The notes: a model not told the origin generated them from the sequence alone. 64,000 nucleotides of DNA from Oxalobacteraceae bacterium AB_14 (GCA_000381565.1 KB906724.1:72085-136084); one strand, 5' to 3'; shown: positions 51,088 through 60,860, counted from the stretch's first letter. Made by a program: numbers and translations.

Positions 51088-53358
51088 ATGAGTCGCATGC
51101 GCTGGCTTCCGGCCCCCCCCACCTCCTCGCAACGCTGGGCTTACGCCCTGACTGCCCTCGTCACCGCCACGGCGGTGCCCAGCTACGCCCAGAGCGTGCC
51201 GCCGAAGGCGCGCGCGCCCCGGGTGGAGGACAAGAACGCGGTGACCACCATCCAGGCCGAGGACATCAGCGGCCGCCCCGAGCGCGAAATCACGCTCGAG
51301 CGGGACGCCGAGCTGGTCAAGGACAAGACCCGCGTCAAGGCCGATAGCGCCTGCTACCGCCAGGTCGAGGACGAGGTCGAGGCCCAGGGCCATGTCAAGA
51401 TCTGGCGCTACGGCGACTATTTCACCGGCGACGAGCTCAAGCTGAACATGGACAGCGGCAAGGGCTATATGCTCAACCCCACCTACCAGCTGGAGGCCAA
51501 CCACGCCCAGGGCAAGGCCGAGCGCATCAACTTCATCAACGAGGACGAGGCGGTGGTGGTCAACGGCACCTACAGCACCTGCCAGGGGCCGAACCCGGAC
51601 TGGTATCTGCGCTCGAACACCCTGAATCTCGATTCGGGCCGCGACGTCGGCACCGCCGGCAAGACCATCGTCTACTTCAAGGACGTGCCGATCCTGGGCA
51701 CGCCGGCGATGTCGTTCTCGCTGTCGGGCGCGCGCCGCTCGGGCTGGCTGTCGCCGATGCCCGGCTTCGGCTCCAAGGGCGCCGCCGAGCTGACCGTGCC
51801 CTATTATTTCAACATCGCGCCCAACCGCGACCTGACGGTGTACCCGAAGATCATCCCGCGGCGCGGCTTCCAGCTGGGCGCCAACGCGCGCTACCTGGGC
51901 GAAACCAGCGGCGGCCTGTACCAGGGTGAAACCTACCTGGAATACCTGCCGCACGACAAGCAGTACGTGCCCGCCACGCCGGGCGGCTCGACCGACCGCT
52001 GGACCATCCGGTCCAACCACGCCCAGGACTTGACCAGGGACTGGTCGTACGGCTGGAGCTTGCGCGCCGCCTCGGACAACAACTATCCGAATGATTTCTC
52101 CAAGACCGTGTCGAGCTCGACCGAGCGCCAGCTGCTGCGCGAGCTGCGCACCGACTACCACGGCGAGTTCTGGACCCTGACCGCGCGGGTGCAGAAATAC
52201 CAGGTGCTGCAAGACCCGGAATCGACGGTCGACCAGTCGCTGTTCGTGTCGCGCCCCTACGACCGGCTGCCGGCGATCAACCTGCACGCCGCCCAGTACG
52301 ACGTGGCCGGCGGCTTCGACTGGGCCGTCGACAGCGAGCTGACCCGCTTCTACCACCCGACCCTGATCAACGGCACCCGGCTGGTGGCGATCCCGCAGCT
52401 GAGCTACCCGATCGTCGGCCCCAGCTACTTCATCACGCCCAAGGTGATGGTCAACCTGGCCAGCTACCAGCTCGACGCGTTCGGCACGCAGGCGTCGCAA
52501 AACCTGTCGCGCGTGGTGCCGACCTTCTCGCTGGACTCCGGCCTGGTGTTCGAGCGCGACATCAAGCTCGGCGGCCGCGACATGACGCAGACCTTGGAGC
52601 CGCGCCTGTTCTACGTCAACACGCCGTACCGCGACCAGAGCAAGTTCCCGACCTTCGACACCGACGCCGCGACCTTCAACTTCAGCCAGATCTTCAGCGA
52701 AAACCGCTTCGTCGGCTCGGACCGCATCGGCGACGCCAACCAGCTGACGGCGGCGCTGGTGTCGCGCTTCCTCAACTCGGCCGGCGCCGAGACGCTGCGC
52801 CTGGCGTTCGGCCAGCGCTTCTACTTCCGCGACCAGCGCGTGCAGCTGGCCTCGACCACCCCGGTGGTCGATTCGCGCTCGGACATGCTGCTTGCCGCCA
52901 CCGGCCGCATCTCGGAAACCTGGGGCTTCGACAGCGCCGTGCAGTACAGCCCCAGCGAGAGCCGGGTGGTGTCGGGCAGCTATACGGTGCAGTGGATGCC
53001 GGGCCAGAAGAAGGTGCTCAACGCCGGCTACCGCTACCTGCGCGGCAACTTCAAGAACGTCGAGCTGTCGAGCCAGTGGCCGATCTTCCAGCGCTGGTAC
53101 GGCGTGGGCCGGGTCAGCTACTCGATGCAGGACAAGAAGATCCTCGAGAGCCTGGTCGGGCTGGAATACAACGGCGACTGCTGGGTGTTCCGCATGGGCG
53201 CGCAGCGCTTCGTGACCACCTCGACCAAGGCCTCGACGCCGATCTTCTTCCAGCTGGAGTTGAACGGTCTGTCGCACCTGGGCGTGGGCAACCCGCTCGA
53301 GGCGATGAAGAACAGCATACCCGGTTATCAGCGTTTGAACGAAGGCTACGGCCGCTAA
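51088..53358 (+). CDS. lptD: LPS-assembly protein LptD
   Basis: 756-residue outer-membrane beta-barrel that inserts LPS into the outer leaflet with LptE. Signal peptide ends at VPSYAQS (about residue 32), followed by a jellyroll OstA domain (ISGRPEREITLERDAELVKD...YFTGDELKLNMDSGKGYML) and a barrel. Cysteines visible: ACYRQ, STCQG and NGDCWVFRMG, enough for the inter-domain disulphides. ATG 51088 is the only reasonable start but lacks a clear ribosome-binding site. surA follows. Confidence 0.95.
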   Translation: MSRMRWLPAPPTSSQRWAYALTALVTATAVPSYAQSVPPKARAPRVEDKNAVTTIQAEDISGRPEREITLERDAELVKDKTRVKADSACYRQVEDEVEAQGHVKIWRYGDYFTGDELKLNMDSGKGYMLNPTYQLEANHAQGKAERINFINEDEAVVVNGTYSTCQGPNPDWYLRSNTLNLDSGRDVGTAGKTIVYFKDVPILGTPAMSFSLSGARRSGWLSPMPGFGSKGAAELTVPYYFNIAPNRDLTVYPKIIPRRGFQLGANARYLGETSGGLYQGETYLEYLPHDKQYVPATPGGSTDRWTIRSNHAQDLTRDWSYGWSLRAASDNNYPNDFSKTVSSSTERQLLRELRTDYHGEFWTLTARVQKYQVLQDPESTVDQSLFVSRPYDRLPAINLHAAQYDVAGGFDWAVDSELTRFYHPTLINGTRLVAIPQLSYPIVGPSYFITPKVMVNLASYQLDAFGTQASQNLSRVVPTFSLDSGLVFERDIKLGGRDMTQTLEPRLFYVNTPYRDQSKFPTFDTDAATFNFSQIFSENRFVGSDRIGDANQLTAALVSRFLNSAGAETLRLAFGQRFYFRDQRVQLASTTPVVDSRSDMLLAATGRISETWGFDSAVQYSPSESRVVSGSYTVQWMPGQKKVLNAGYRYLRGNFKNVELSSQWPIFQRWYGVGRVSYSMQDKKILESLVGLEYNGDCWVFRMGAQRFVTTSTKASTPIFFQLELNGLSHLGVGNPLEAMKNSIPGYQRLNEGYGR

Positions 53359-53376
53359 AGCAAGCCACCCCGGCGT

Positions 53377-53408
53377 CCGCCGCTGTTTCCAGGCAGCGGG
53401 CGTTTTTT
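53377..53408 (+). terminator. Weak hairpin with T-run between lptD and surA
   Basis: CCGCTG (53380-53385) pairs with CAGCGG (53394-53399), followed by GCG and six T (53403-53408). The stem is short, so it may only attenuate read-through into surA. Confidence 0.45.
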
Positions 53409-53428
53409 GATACTTTTACACCTGACTC

Positions 53429-54901
53429 ATGAGCGTTCTTAAGATGAAGTTCGAAATGAAAATCCTCGCAGTCCTGTTGTGCACCGCCGCCCTGGGCGGT
53501 TGCAGCCTGTTCCCGAAGAAGCCGGTCCCGGCCGCTCCGGCCCCGGTGGCCCGCGCCGCCCCGGCCGCCGCGCCGGCGCTCCACACCGCGCCGGCCGCCA
53601 AGGCGGCGGCCAAGGCCGACGGCAAGGGCTTCCTGCCGCCGGGCGAGTCGGGCAATGTGGCGATCGACTCGATCGTGGTGGTGGTCAACGACGACGTCAT
53701 CACCCAGCGCGAGCTGGCCAACCGCATCAAGAGCGTGACCGCCCGCATGAAGGCGCAGAACGTGCAGATGCCGGACCCGGCCGACCTGCGCCGCCAGCTG
53801 CTCGAGCGCATGATCGTCGAGCGCGCCCAGCTGCAAATGGCCAGGGAAATGGGCGTGCGGGTCGACGACCAGCAGCTCGACCGCGCCATCGGCCGCATCG
53901 CCGAGGCGCAAAAGCTGTCGGTGCAGGACTTGCGCAACCAGATGGAAAAGGACGGCACGCCGTACGCCGCCTTCCGCGAGGAAATCCGCGAGGAAATCAT
54001 CATGCAGCGCCTGCGCGAGCATGAGGTCGACGCCAAGGTGCAGATCTCGGACGCCGAGGTCGACAGCTTCCTGGCCGCCCAGAAGGCCGCCGCCGCCGAG
54101 CAGTTCGAGGTCAACATCTCGCAGATCATGGTGCGCATCCCCGACAACGCCACCGCCGAAGTGATCGCCCAGCGCCGCGCGCGCGCCGAGGACGTGATGC
54201 GCCAGCTGCGCACCGGCGCCGACTTCGCCAAGATGGCCGCCACCTATTCCGACGCCAGCGACGCCCTGCAGGGCGGCGTGGTCGGCTGGCGCCAGCCCGA
54301 GCGCCTGCCGCCGGTGTTCGCCGAGGCGCTGACCAAGCTCAAGCCGGGCCAGGTCACCCCCATCATCAAGAGCGTGGGCGCGTTCCACATCCTCAAGGCG
54401 GTCGACCGCCGCAGCCTGGCCGAGGCCCAGGCCGTGGCCGCGGTGCAGCAGACCCATGCCCGCCACATCCTGATCAAGGTGACGCCGACCATGAGCGCGG
54501 CCGACGCCAAGCGCAAGCTGGCCGAACTGAAGGAACGCCTGGACAACCACGCCGCCAAGTTCGAGGACCTGGCGCGGCTGGTGTCGAACGACGGCTCGGC
54601 CGCCAAGGGCGGCGACCTGGGCTGGCTGTATCCGGGCGACATCGTGCCCGAGTTCGAGGCGGCGATGAACAACCTGAAGATCGGCGAAGTGAGCCAGCCG
54701 GTCGAGACCAGCTTCGGCGTCCACCTGATCGAAGTGCTGGAGCGCAAGAGCGACGACGTCTCGAAAGAGCGCGAACGCAACGCCGCGCGCCAGGCCATCC
54801 GCGAGCGCAAGGTCGAGGAAGCGGCGGAAAGCTGGCAGCGCGAAGTGCGCGACCGCGCCTACGTCGAGTACCGCACCGAAGACGGCGCCGCCGCCAAGTA
54901 A
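53429..54901 (+). CDS. surA: Periplasmic chaperone/peptidyl-prolyl isomerase SurA, with lipobox
   Basis: 490 residues: SurA N-terminal domain (SIVVVVNDDVITQRELANRI, about 78-97, onward) and two parvulin PPIase domains (from about 225, INISQIMV-like; and from about 348, ARHILIKVTP). It escorts outer-membrane proteins to BAM. Unlike E. coli SurA, the N terminus is a lipoprotein signal, LLCTAALGGC with Cys25, then Ser, and a Pro/Ala-rich linker, so it may be anchored to the outer membrane. Start could also be ATG 53444 or 53456. Upstream is lptD, downstream pdxA. Confidence 0.93.
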   Translation: MSVLKMKFEMKILAVLLCTAALGGCSLFPKKPVPAAPAPVARAAPAAAPALHTAPAAKAAAKADGKGFLPPGESGNVAIDSIVVVVNDDVITQRELANRIKSVTARMKAQNVQMPDPADLRRQLLERMIVERAQLQMAREMGVRVDDQQLDRAIGRIAEAQKLSVQDLRNQMEKDGTPYAAFREEIREEIIMQRLREHEVDAKVQISDAEVDSFLAAQKAAAAEQFEVNISQIMVRIPDNATAEVIAQRRARAEDVMRQLRTGADFAKMAATYSDASDALQGGVVGWRQPERLPPVFAEALTKLKPGQVTPIIKSVGAFHILKAVDRRSLAEAQAVAAVQQTHARHILIKVTPTMSAADAKRKLAELKERLDNHAAKFEDLARLVSNDGSAAKGGDLGWLYPGDIVPEFEAAMNNLKIGEVSQPVETSFGVHLIEVLERKSDDVSKERERNAARQAIRERKVEEAAESWQREVRDRAYVEYRTEDGAAAK

Positions 54902-54931
54902 CATCAACCGCAAGCAACCAGGGGAGCACGC

Positions 54932-56041
54932 GTGAGCGCCACTTTGCAAACCGGGCGCAGCACGCTGCGTCCCGCGATCGCCGTCACCGTCGGCGAGCCG
55001 GCCGGCATCGGCCCGGAGATTTCCATCCGCGCCGCCTGGGCGCGCCGCCACGACGTCAACTGCGTGCTGCTGGGCGACGCCGCCTTCCTGGCCATGACGG
55101 CCAGCCAGATCGATCCCGAGATTCACTTGTCGGCGCTGTCCTTGCAGGCGGTGCGCAACGGCGGCCTGCCGCAGTTCGGCCCGGGCCGCATCAGCGTGAT
55201 CGACGTGCCGCTGGCCGCGCACGTCGTGCCCGGCAGGCTGGACAAGGAAAACGGCCGCAGCGTGCTGGCCACCCTGGACGCCGCCATCGAAGGCGTGCGG
55301 GCCGGCTGGTTCCGGGCGGTGGTCACCGCGCCGCTGCAAAAGAGCACCATCAACGACGCCGGCGTGCCGTTCTCCGGCCACACCGAATACTTCGCCGACC
55401 AGACCGGCACCGCGCAGGTGGTGATGATGCTCGCCGGCCAGCCGCCGGCGCCGGCCGGCCAGCCGCTGCCGCCGCCGCTGCGGGTGGCGCTGGCCACCAC
55501 CCATTTGCCGCTGAAGGACGTGGCCGCCGCGCTGAGCCGGGACGGCCTGGCGCGCGTGCTCGACATCCTCGACCATGACTTGAAAGCCAGGTTCGGCATC
55601 GCCGCCCCGCGCATCCTGGTGTGCGGCCTGAACCCGCACGCCGGCGAGGGCGGCTACCTGGGGCGCGAAGAGATCGACGTCATCGCGCCGGCCATCGCGG
55701 CGGCGCAGGCGCGCGGCATCGCCGCCGCCGGCCCGTATCCGGCCGACACGCTGTTCCAGCCCAAATACCTGCAGCACGCCGACTGCGTGCTGGCCATGTA
55801 CCACGACCAGGGCTTGCCGGTGCTCAAATACGCCACCTTCGGCCAGGGCGTCAACATCACGCTGGGCCTGCCGCTGATCCGCACCTCGGTCGACCACGGC
55901 ACCGCGCTCGACCTGGCGGCGCGGGGGCCGGGCCTGGGTCTGGCCGACTGCGGCAGCATGGAAGCCGCGCTCGACACCGCGCTGGCCATGGTCCACAGCC
56001 AGGCCGCCTCCTCCCCACCTCTCAAACAAGAACAACCATGA
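54932..56041 (+). CDS. pdxA: 4-hydroxythreonine-4-phosphate dehydrogenase
   Basis: 369 residues; acts in pyridoxal phosphate synthesis. [10 protein letters not shown] near the N terminus, [37 protein letters not shown] and [14 protein letters not shown] carry the metal-binding His residues. GTG start at 54932 preceded by GGGGAG. Its stop overlaps the rsmA start (ATGA). The surA-pdxA-rsmA order is the classic proteobacterial one. Confidence 0.96.
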   Translation: MSATLQTGRSTLRPAIAVTVGEPAGIGPEISIRAAWARRHDVNCVLLGDAAFLAMTASQIDPEIHLSALSLQAVRNGGLPQFGPGRISVIDVPLAAHVVPGRLDKENGRSVLATLDAAIEGVRAGWFRAVVTAPLQKSTINDAGVPFSGHTEYFADQTGTAQVVMMLAGQPPAPAGQPLPPPLRVALATTHLPLKDVAAALSRDGLARVLDILDHDLKARFGIAAPRILVCGLNPHAGEGGYLGREEIDVIAPAIAAAQARGIAAAGPYPADTLFQPKYLQHADCVLAMYHDQGLPVLKYATFGQGVNITLGLPLIRTSVDHGTALDLAARGPGLGLADCGSMEAALDTALAMVHSQAASSPPLKQEQP

Positions 56042-56808
56042 AACACGTCGCCCGCAAACGCTTCGGCCAAAACTTTTTACACGATAAATACGTCCTCTCC
56101 AGCATCACCGAGGCGATCGCCCCGGCGCCGGACGACGCGATGGTCGAGATCGGGCCCGGCCTGGGCGCGATGACCGAGCAGCTGATGCGCACCCTGAAGC
56201 AGATGCACGTGGTCGAGCTCGACCGCGACCTGGTGGCGCGGCTGGAAAAGACCTACAACCCGGCCAAGCTGACCATCCACGCCGGCGACGCGCTCAAGTT
56301 CGACTATGGCAGCATCCCGGTGCCGGCCGGGCAGAAGTTGCGCATCGTCGGCAACCTGCCGTACAACATCTCCAGCCCGCTGCTATTCCACCTGGCGACG
56401 TTCGCGCCGCAGGTGCAGGACCAGCATTTCATGCTGCAAAAGGAAGTGGTGGAGCGCATGGTGGCCGCGCCGGGCAGCAAGACCTACGGCCGGCTGTCGG
56501 TGATGCTGCAGTGGCGCTACGACATGTCGCTGCTGTTCGTGGTGCCGCCGGAAGCGTTCGATCCGCCGCCGAAGGTGGAGTCGGCCATCGTGCGCATGAT
56601 ACCGGTGGCCCGGCCGCTGGCGTGCGACGGCCCGACCCTGGAGGCGGTGGTGCTGAAGGCGTTCTCGCAGCGCCGCAAGGTGATCCGCAACTGCCTGGCC
56701 GGCATGTTCACCGAAGCGCAGATCGTCGAAGCCGGCATCGACCCGACCATGCGCCCGGAGACCGTGGGCCTGGCGCAGTACGTGGCGCTGGCCAACCTGC
56801 TCAAGTAA
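56038..56808 (+). CDS. rsmA: 16S rRNA (adenine1518/1519-N6)-dimethyltransferase
   Basis: 256 residues; dimethylates two adjacent adenines near the 3' end of 16S rRNA (KsgA). [11 protein letters not shown] at the start, SAM motif [14 protein letters not shown] and catalytic [11 protein letters not shown] are all present. Complete; start overlaps the pdxA stop. A long palindromic element begins 6 bases after its stop codon. Confidence 0.97.
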   Translation: MKHVARKRFGQNFLHDKYVLSSITEAIAPAPDDAMVEIGPGLGAMTEQLMRTLKQMHVVELDRDLVARLEKTYNPAKLTIHAGDALKFDYGSIPVPAGQKLRIVGNLPYNISSPLLFHLATFAPQVQDQHFMLQKEVVERMVAAPGSKTYGRLSVMLQWRYDMSLLFVVPPEAFDPPPKVESAIVRMIPVARPLACDGPTLEAVVLKAFSQRRKVIRNCLAGMFTEAQIVEAGIDPTMRPETVGLAQYVALANLLK

Positions 56809-56813
56809 ACAAG

Positions 56814-56904
56814 GCGGGGGTCAAGTCTGACATTCGGACACGGCCTCTGCCGTAGGCGGCGCCTACGGCAGAGGCCGTGTCCGAATGTCAGACTTGACCC
56901 CCGC
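56814..56904. repeat. Palindromic GGGGTCA element, copy 2
   Basis: Two perfect 44-base arms (56814-56857 and 56861-56904) with a 3-base loop; outer end GCGGGGGTCAAGTCTGACAT. It is related to the element at 19026-19113 (shared core TCTGACATTCGGACACGG and CTGCCGTAG). Immediately after rsmA; probably acts as an RNA hairpin for that transcript. Confidence 0.9.
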
Positions 56905-56906
56905 AT

Positions 56907-56935
56907 AAAAAAAAGCCCGCTGGTGAAAGCGGGCT
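56907..56935 (-). terminator. Intrinsic terminator facing the minus strand
   Basis: On the minus strand AGCCCGC (56935-56929) pairs with GCGGGCT (56920-56914), followed by a run of T to 56907. It lies about 150 bases past the stop of the lipoprotein gene at 57089. Confidence 0.75.
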
Positions 56936-57088
56936 AAATCCAATTCCTTTGCAAGAAGTGGAGGAGACAGTGAAGTATGCTGCGGCGCGGCATATAACGC
57001 AAGTTTATTTTTCGAATACCCAACATCACGATAACGCATAACTCTGCGGCCGCCGCGCCGCGCATGCCGCGCGGCGTCCCCGCCGGGA

Positions 57089-57748
57089 TTACTTCGGCTT
57101 GCAGCTCAGTGTGACGTTGCTGACGGCGGCGCCGTTGACCACGCCGCTGTTGTTGGCCAGCGAGCAATTGATGTCGTCCGGCTGCGACAGGATGGTCACG
57201 CCGTAGGCGAAACCGTCGGACACCGGCGAGGCAAACCGGTACTCGCCCTTGCCCAGCACGGCATCCGTGGCGTCGGTGCTCGACACCGAGACCTGGCCGC
57301 CGGTGGAGCCGTTCAGCAGCACCACGACGCGCGGCACTGCCGCCACCGCGGCGGTGCTGCCGCTGGCGGGAATGGCCTCGGATTTGTTGAACAGGCCGAC
57401 GAACGGGCCGCCCACCGAGTAGGCGTTCTGCACGCACTGGATCGCCACGGCGATCGCCACGGTGTGGCCGGCCGAGCCGGAACCGTTGAGCGGCTGGCAG
57501 CTCTGGTGCGCCGGATTGGTCAGCACGGTGACGTTGTAGTCGGTGCCGTACGGGATTTGCCTGGGCATCACGAAGCTGGTGGCGCCGGCCGCCACCGGCA
57601 ACTGGTCGCTGCCGTTGGCCAGCACCAGGCCGGGGTTGCCCAGGCCGCTGATCGTGCCCTGCACGGCGAATTGGGCCTTGCCGCCGCAGGCGGACAGCGC
57701 GGCGGCCAGCATCAGCGCCGCTACGGCGCTCAAAGTCGAAAATTTCAT
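57089..57748 (-). CDS. Lipoprotein with two Ig-like-pattern modules (paralogue 2)
   Basis: 219 residues with lipobox ALSAC (Cys near residue 21) followed by GGK. The mature part has two modules of the form GTISGL-x-NPGLVLANG...YNVTVL-x-P...C, the second ending GVTILSQPDDINCSLANNSG and NVTLSC. Start at ATG 57748 with GGAG upstream. It follows a paralogue by 58 bases on the same strand. I know this module type only as a recurring secreted repeat in such bacteria; function unknown. Confidence 0.8.
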   Translation of the reverse strand: MKFSTLSAVAALMLAAALSACGGKAQFAVQGTISGLGNPGLVLANGSDQLPVAAGATSFVMPRQIPYGTDYNVTVLTNPAHQSCQPLNGSGSAGHTVAIAVAIQCVQNAYSVGGPFVGLFNKSEAIPASGSTAAVAAVPRVVVLLNGSTGGQVSVSSTDATDAVLGKGEYRFASPVSDGFAYGVTILSQPDDINCSLANNSGVVNGAAVSNVTLSCKPK

Positions 57749-57806
57749 TGTGTACTCCAAAAAGAGGCGGATCGGCCGGCCAGCGCGATGCGGGCCGGCG
57801 CCGGAA

Positions 57807-58424
57807 TTAATTGCAGGTGACGGTCACGCCGCGGAAGCCGCCGGCCGGCATGGTGCCGACTTCATTGCTCAGCGTGCAGGTCTGGGTCAGATTCTTGTCC
57901 AGGTCTTTCGGCTGCGACAGCACGGTCACGCCGAACGGCGAACCGTCGCCGACCATGTTGCCGAAGGTGAAGTCGACCGGCGCGCCGGCGCTGGCCGGCG
58001 GCGGCACGTTGACGGTGTCGGCGCCATTGGCCAGGATCAGGCCCTTGAGCTTGAGGCCGGTCACGGTGCCGCCCAGCGTCCACGGGTTGGCCTGGCAGGC
58101 GAAGCCGATCTGGCCCGAGGTATAGGCGTTGGCCTTGCCGACGTTGCTGGTGCCGATAGGCTTGCAGCTGCCGCCGGTGGGGCCGCTGAAGACCTGGATA
58201 TCGAATTCCTCGTCGACCGCGGCCAGCTTGGTGAACACAAAGCCGGTGGAGTTAGCGGGGATGGGCAGTTTTTCGCCGGTCTTGTTGTTGATCAGGACCA
58301 GGTCGGGCTTGGTCAGGCCGCTGATGCCGCCGGACAGGGCCAGGTTGCCATTGCCGCCGCCGCAGGCGTTCAACAAGGCGGCGCACACCAGGGCCAGGCC
58401 CGAACGCAGATACAAACTTTTCAT
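57807..58424 (-). CDS. Lipoprotein with two Ig-like-pattern modules (paralogue 1)
   Basis: 205 residues: lipobox LLNAC (Cys near residue 21) with GGGNG after it, then modules GGISGLTKPDLVLINN...CKPIG and GTVTGLKLKGLILANG...PFGVTVLSQPKDLD...CTLSN, GVTVTC. Same architecture as the downstream gene, so the two are a tandem duplication. Start at ATG 58424 behind GGAGAGAG. Probably first gene of a two-gene operon. Outer-membrane anchored; function unknown. Confidence 0.8.
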   Translation of the reverse strand: MKSLYLRSGLALVCAALLNACGGGNGNLALSGGISGLTKPDLVLINNKTGEKLPIPANSTGFVFTKLAAVDEEFDIQVFSGPTGGSCKPIGTSNVGKANAYTSGQIGFACQANPWTLGGTVTGLKLKGLILANGADTVNVPPPASAGAPVDFTFGNMVGDGSPFGVTVLSQPKDLDKNLTQTCTLSNEVGTMPAGGFRGVTVTCN

Positions 58425-58567
58425 AAAATTCTCTCTCCAAAACGAATAGGGCCCGGCAAACCTCGGGTGCAGCATCTTACACGGAATGGCCGGTATTTTA
58501 GTGCATTTGCTCAGCCCGGGCCGCTAAGCGATGTAACAGCTTGTGACACTTGCGGCCGCGGCGCGGC

Positions 58568-59974
58568 CTAGCGCACCTGCGCCAGCGCGCAGCGCGAACG
58601 CTTGCCGTCGAGCCGGCACGTGTTGCGCACCCGGCCTTGCTGGTCGTGCACCCGCACCAGCCACTGGTCGGCGCCCAGCCGCTCCATGCTCATGAAGCCG
58701 AAGCCGTCGACCCAGGAACTGAACTGCTCGACCTGGGCGCCCGGCGCCGGCGTCACGCCGTCCGGCAAGCGCTCCGGCAGCGGCACGGTGTCCTCGGCGG
58801 TGCCGGAAAAGCCGGAAACGAACTGGCTCGGATGGCCGCTGGCGAAGCTGACCTGCTGCCACAGATGCACATGGCCGGACAGCAGCGCCTGTATGCCGTC
58901 CGGCAGCAGCTGGGCGTTGAGCGAGCCGAACGCTTGCTGCAGGCCGGCGTCGCCCGGCAGCAGCACGGTGGCGCCGTCGGCCTTGCGGCCGGCGCCCATG
59001 CCCAGCAGCGGATGGTGGACGATGCCGAGGTTGCGCGGCGCCTGCCGCGCCAGCGCGTCGAGCTTGCGGTACAGCGCGCGGTACTTGTCGTAGCCCAGCT
59101 CGCCCGGCTTGAGACCCTTCCAAGTGGTGCTGGCGCTGTCGAGCACCAGCAGCTGGGTGTCCTGGCCGATCGGCACGGCGTAGGGATCGCTGTAGTTGCC
59201 GACCGCGTCGTCGGCGGCCAGCTTGCAGTCGCGCCCGGGCAGCAGCGGGCGCGGATCGAGCAGGCGCCAGTAGCCCTGGCCGCCGCGCAGGCAGTTTTCG
59301 TGGTTGCCGCGCGCCATCACCCACGGCGCCGCCTGCAGCAAGGCCGCGCCGGGCGCGAAGAAATCGGCGTTCCAGGCGTCCCAGCCATAGCCCCAGGGGC
59401 TGCCGGCGCAGCCGGCGTTGCCGTCCGGGCAGGCGTTTTCGCGGTAGTGGTAGTCGCCCACGTGGATCACCAGCTCGGGGCGCCACGCGGCGGCGGCGGC
59501 GGCGATGGCGGCGAACGGGTAGGCGGCGCCGTCGTTGCAGGCCTGGTAGCTGCGGCTGTTCTTTTGCAGGCGGCAGCCGGTGTCGCCGAGCACGACGATG
59601 CGGCGCGGCGCGGCGGCCGGCAGCGGCAGCGCCCGGCCCAGCACGCTCGCCTGGCGATAGCTGCCGGCGGCCGGCAGCGGCGCCTCGCAGGTCAGCAGCG
59701 GGAAGGCGGCCGGCTTGGAGTCGGCCGGCGCCGACGGCGTGCTGCGCAACGCCATGGTGGCGGCCGGCGCGCGCACGGCCATCGGCTGCGGACGCCGGTC
59801 GATGACGATGTCGGGGCAGGCGGGCGCGGCTATCAGCACGCGCGCCACGGCGGCGCCCTGTTCGCCCAGCACCACGAAGGAGGAAAAGGCCGGCGCCTGG
59901 CCGACGCTGGCGCAGCCGGCCAGCACGGCGCTCAGCAGGGGCGCCGCCCAGCGGCGGCATATCGTCACGAACAT
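58568..59974 (-). CDS. Metallophosphoesterase lipoprotein
   Basis: 468 residues: lipobox SAVLAGC (Cys near residue 20), an N-terminal region of about 120 residues, then a calcineurin-like phosphoesterase domain with IVVLGDTGC, VIHVGDYHYR, MARGNHENC, VHHPLLG and LSGHVHLWQQ. It probably hydrolyses phosphate esters in the periplasm or at the outer membrane. Start at ATG 59974 matches the signal peptide; an in-frame ATG at 60019 is possible. Divergent from the HAD phosphatase gene. Confidence 0.88.
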   Translation of the reverse strand: MFVTICRRWAAPLLSAVLAGCASVGQAPAFSSFVVLGEQGAAVARVLIAAPACPDIVIDRRPQPMAVRAPAATMALRSTPSAPADSKPAAFPLLTCEAPLPAAGSYRQASVLGRALPLPAAAPRRIVVLGDTGCRLQKNSRSYQACNDGAAYPFAAIAAAAAAWRPELVIHVGDYHYRENACPDGNAGCAGSPWGYGWDAWNADFFAPGAALLQAAPWVMARGNHENCLRGGQGYWRLLDPRPLLPGRDCKLAADDAVGNYSDPYAVPIGQDTQLLVLDSASTTWKGLKPGELGYDKYRALYRKLDALARQAPRNLGIVHHPLLGMGAGRKADGATVLLPGDAGLQQAFGSLNAQLLPDGIQALLSGHVHLWQQVSFASGHPSQFVSGFSGTAEDTVPLPERLPDGVTPAPGAQVEQFSSWVDGFGFMSMERLGADQWLVRVHDQQGRVRNTCRLDGKRSRCALAQVR

Positions 59975-60090
59975 AGTCAAAGGCACGGCGGCTCCAGCGG
60001 GGGAATCCGATGTTACCATGCCATCGCCGGCTCGTCGCCAAGCGGCGATCGGTGCGACAATAGGCGGACTCCAATTTCCCCCTGCCCGCC

Positions 60091-60798
60091 ATGAGCCATC
60101 GCCGCCCGCACGCCCTGCTGTTCGACCTTGACGACACCCTGTGGCCGATCGCCCCGGTGATCGCGGCGGCGGAAACCAGCTGGCACGCCTGGCTGGCCGA
60201 GCACGCGCCCGAGGTGGCGCAGCGCTACTCCATCGCCGAGCTGCGCGCGCGCCGCATGGCCTTGCTGGAGCGGCGTCCCGAGCTGGTGGCCGACCTGTAC
60301 CAGCTGCGCCGCGTGGCGCTGCAGCAGGCCTTCGCCGAGGCCGGCGCCGACGCCGCCCACATCGACGGCGCCATGCGCCACTTCCAGGTGCGGCGCAACG
60401 CCGTCACGCCGTATGCCGACGTGCTGCCGGCGCTGGCCGAGCTGCAGGCGCTGCTGCGGCTGGGCGTGATCACCAACGGCAACGCCGATCTTGAAGTCAT
60501 CGGCCTGCACCACCATTTCGACACCGTGCTGGCCTCGTCGCGCTTCGGCCGCGCCAAGCCCGACCCTGCCATCTTCCTGGCCGCCTGCGCGGCGATGGGG
60601 GTGGCGCCGCAGGACGCGGTCTACGTCGGCGACGACCTGCGGCTGGACGTGCAGGGCGCGCAGGGCGCCGGCCTGCGGGCGGTGTGGATGAACCGCGCCG
60701 GCAGCACGGTGCACCTGGCGGCCGGCGTGGTCCCGGACGCCATCTGCGCCAGTTTCGATGGGCTTCTGGCATGGGTGCGCGGGCAAATGCTGCATTGA
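60091..60798 (+). CDS. HAD-family hydrolase
   Basis: 235-residue haloacid-dehalogenase-like phosphatase: motif I LFDLDDTLWP (nucleophile Asp), motif II ITNGN, motif III Lys in GRAKPDP and motif IV VGDDLRLDVQGA. A helical cap lies between motifs I and II. Resembles E. coli YjjG/YigB-type small-molecule phosphatases, but the substrate is unknown. hrcA starts 62 bases downstream. Confidence 0.92.
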   Translation: MSHRRPHALLFDLDDTLWPIAPVIAAAETSWHAWLAEHAPEVAQRYSIAELRARRMALLERRPELVADLYQLRRVALQQAFAEAGADAAHIDGAMRHFQVRRNAVTPYADVLPALAELQALLRLGVITNGNADLEVIGLHHHFDTVLASSRFGRAKPDPAIFLAACAAMGVAPQDAVYVGDDLRLDVQGAQGAGLRAVWMNRAGSTVHLAAGVVPDAICASFDGLLAWVRGQMLH

Positions 60799-60860
60799 CG
60801 CCACGCCGCGGCCCCGGTCCGGCGCAGAGCGTGCATAATAAGCGGAAATACCATCAGTGA

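Noticed and set aside
51043..53277. 744-codon minus-strand frame
   Set aside because: Antisense to lptD; shadow composition and no start context.
53114..56035. 973-codon open frame on the minus strand
   Set aside because: Antisense to surA and pdxA, both certain genes; Gly/Arg/Val-rich shadow sequence without domain signatures.
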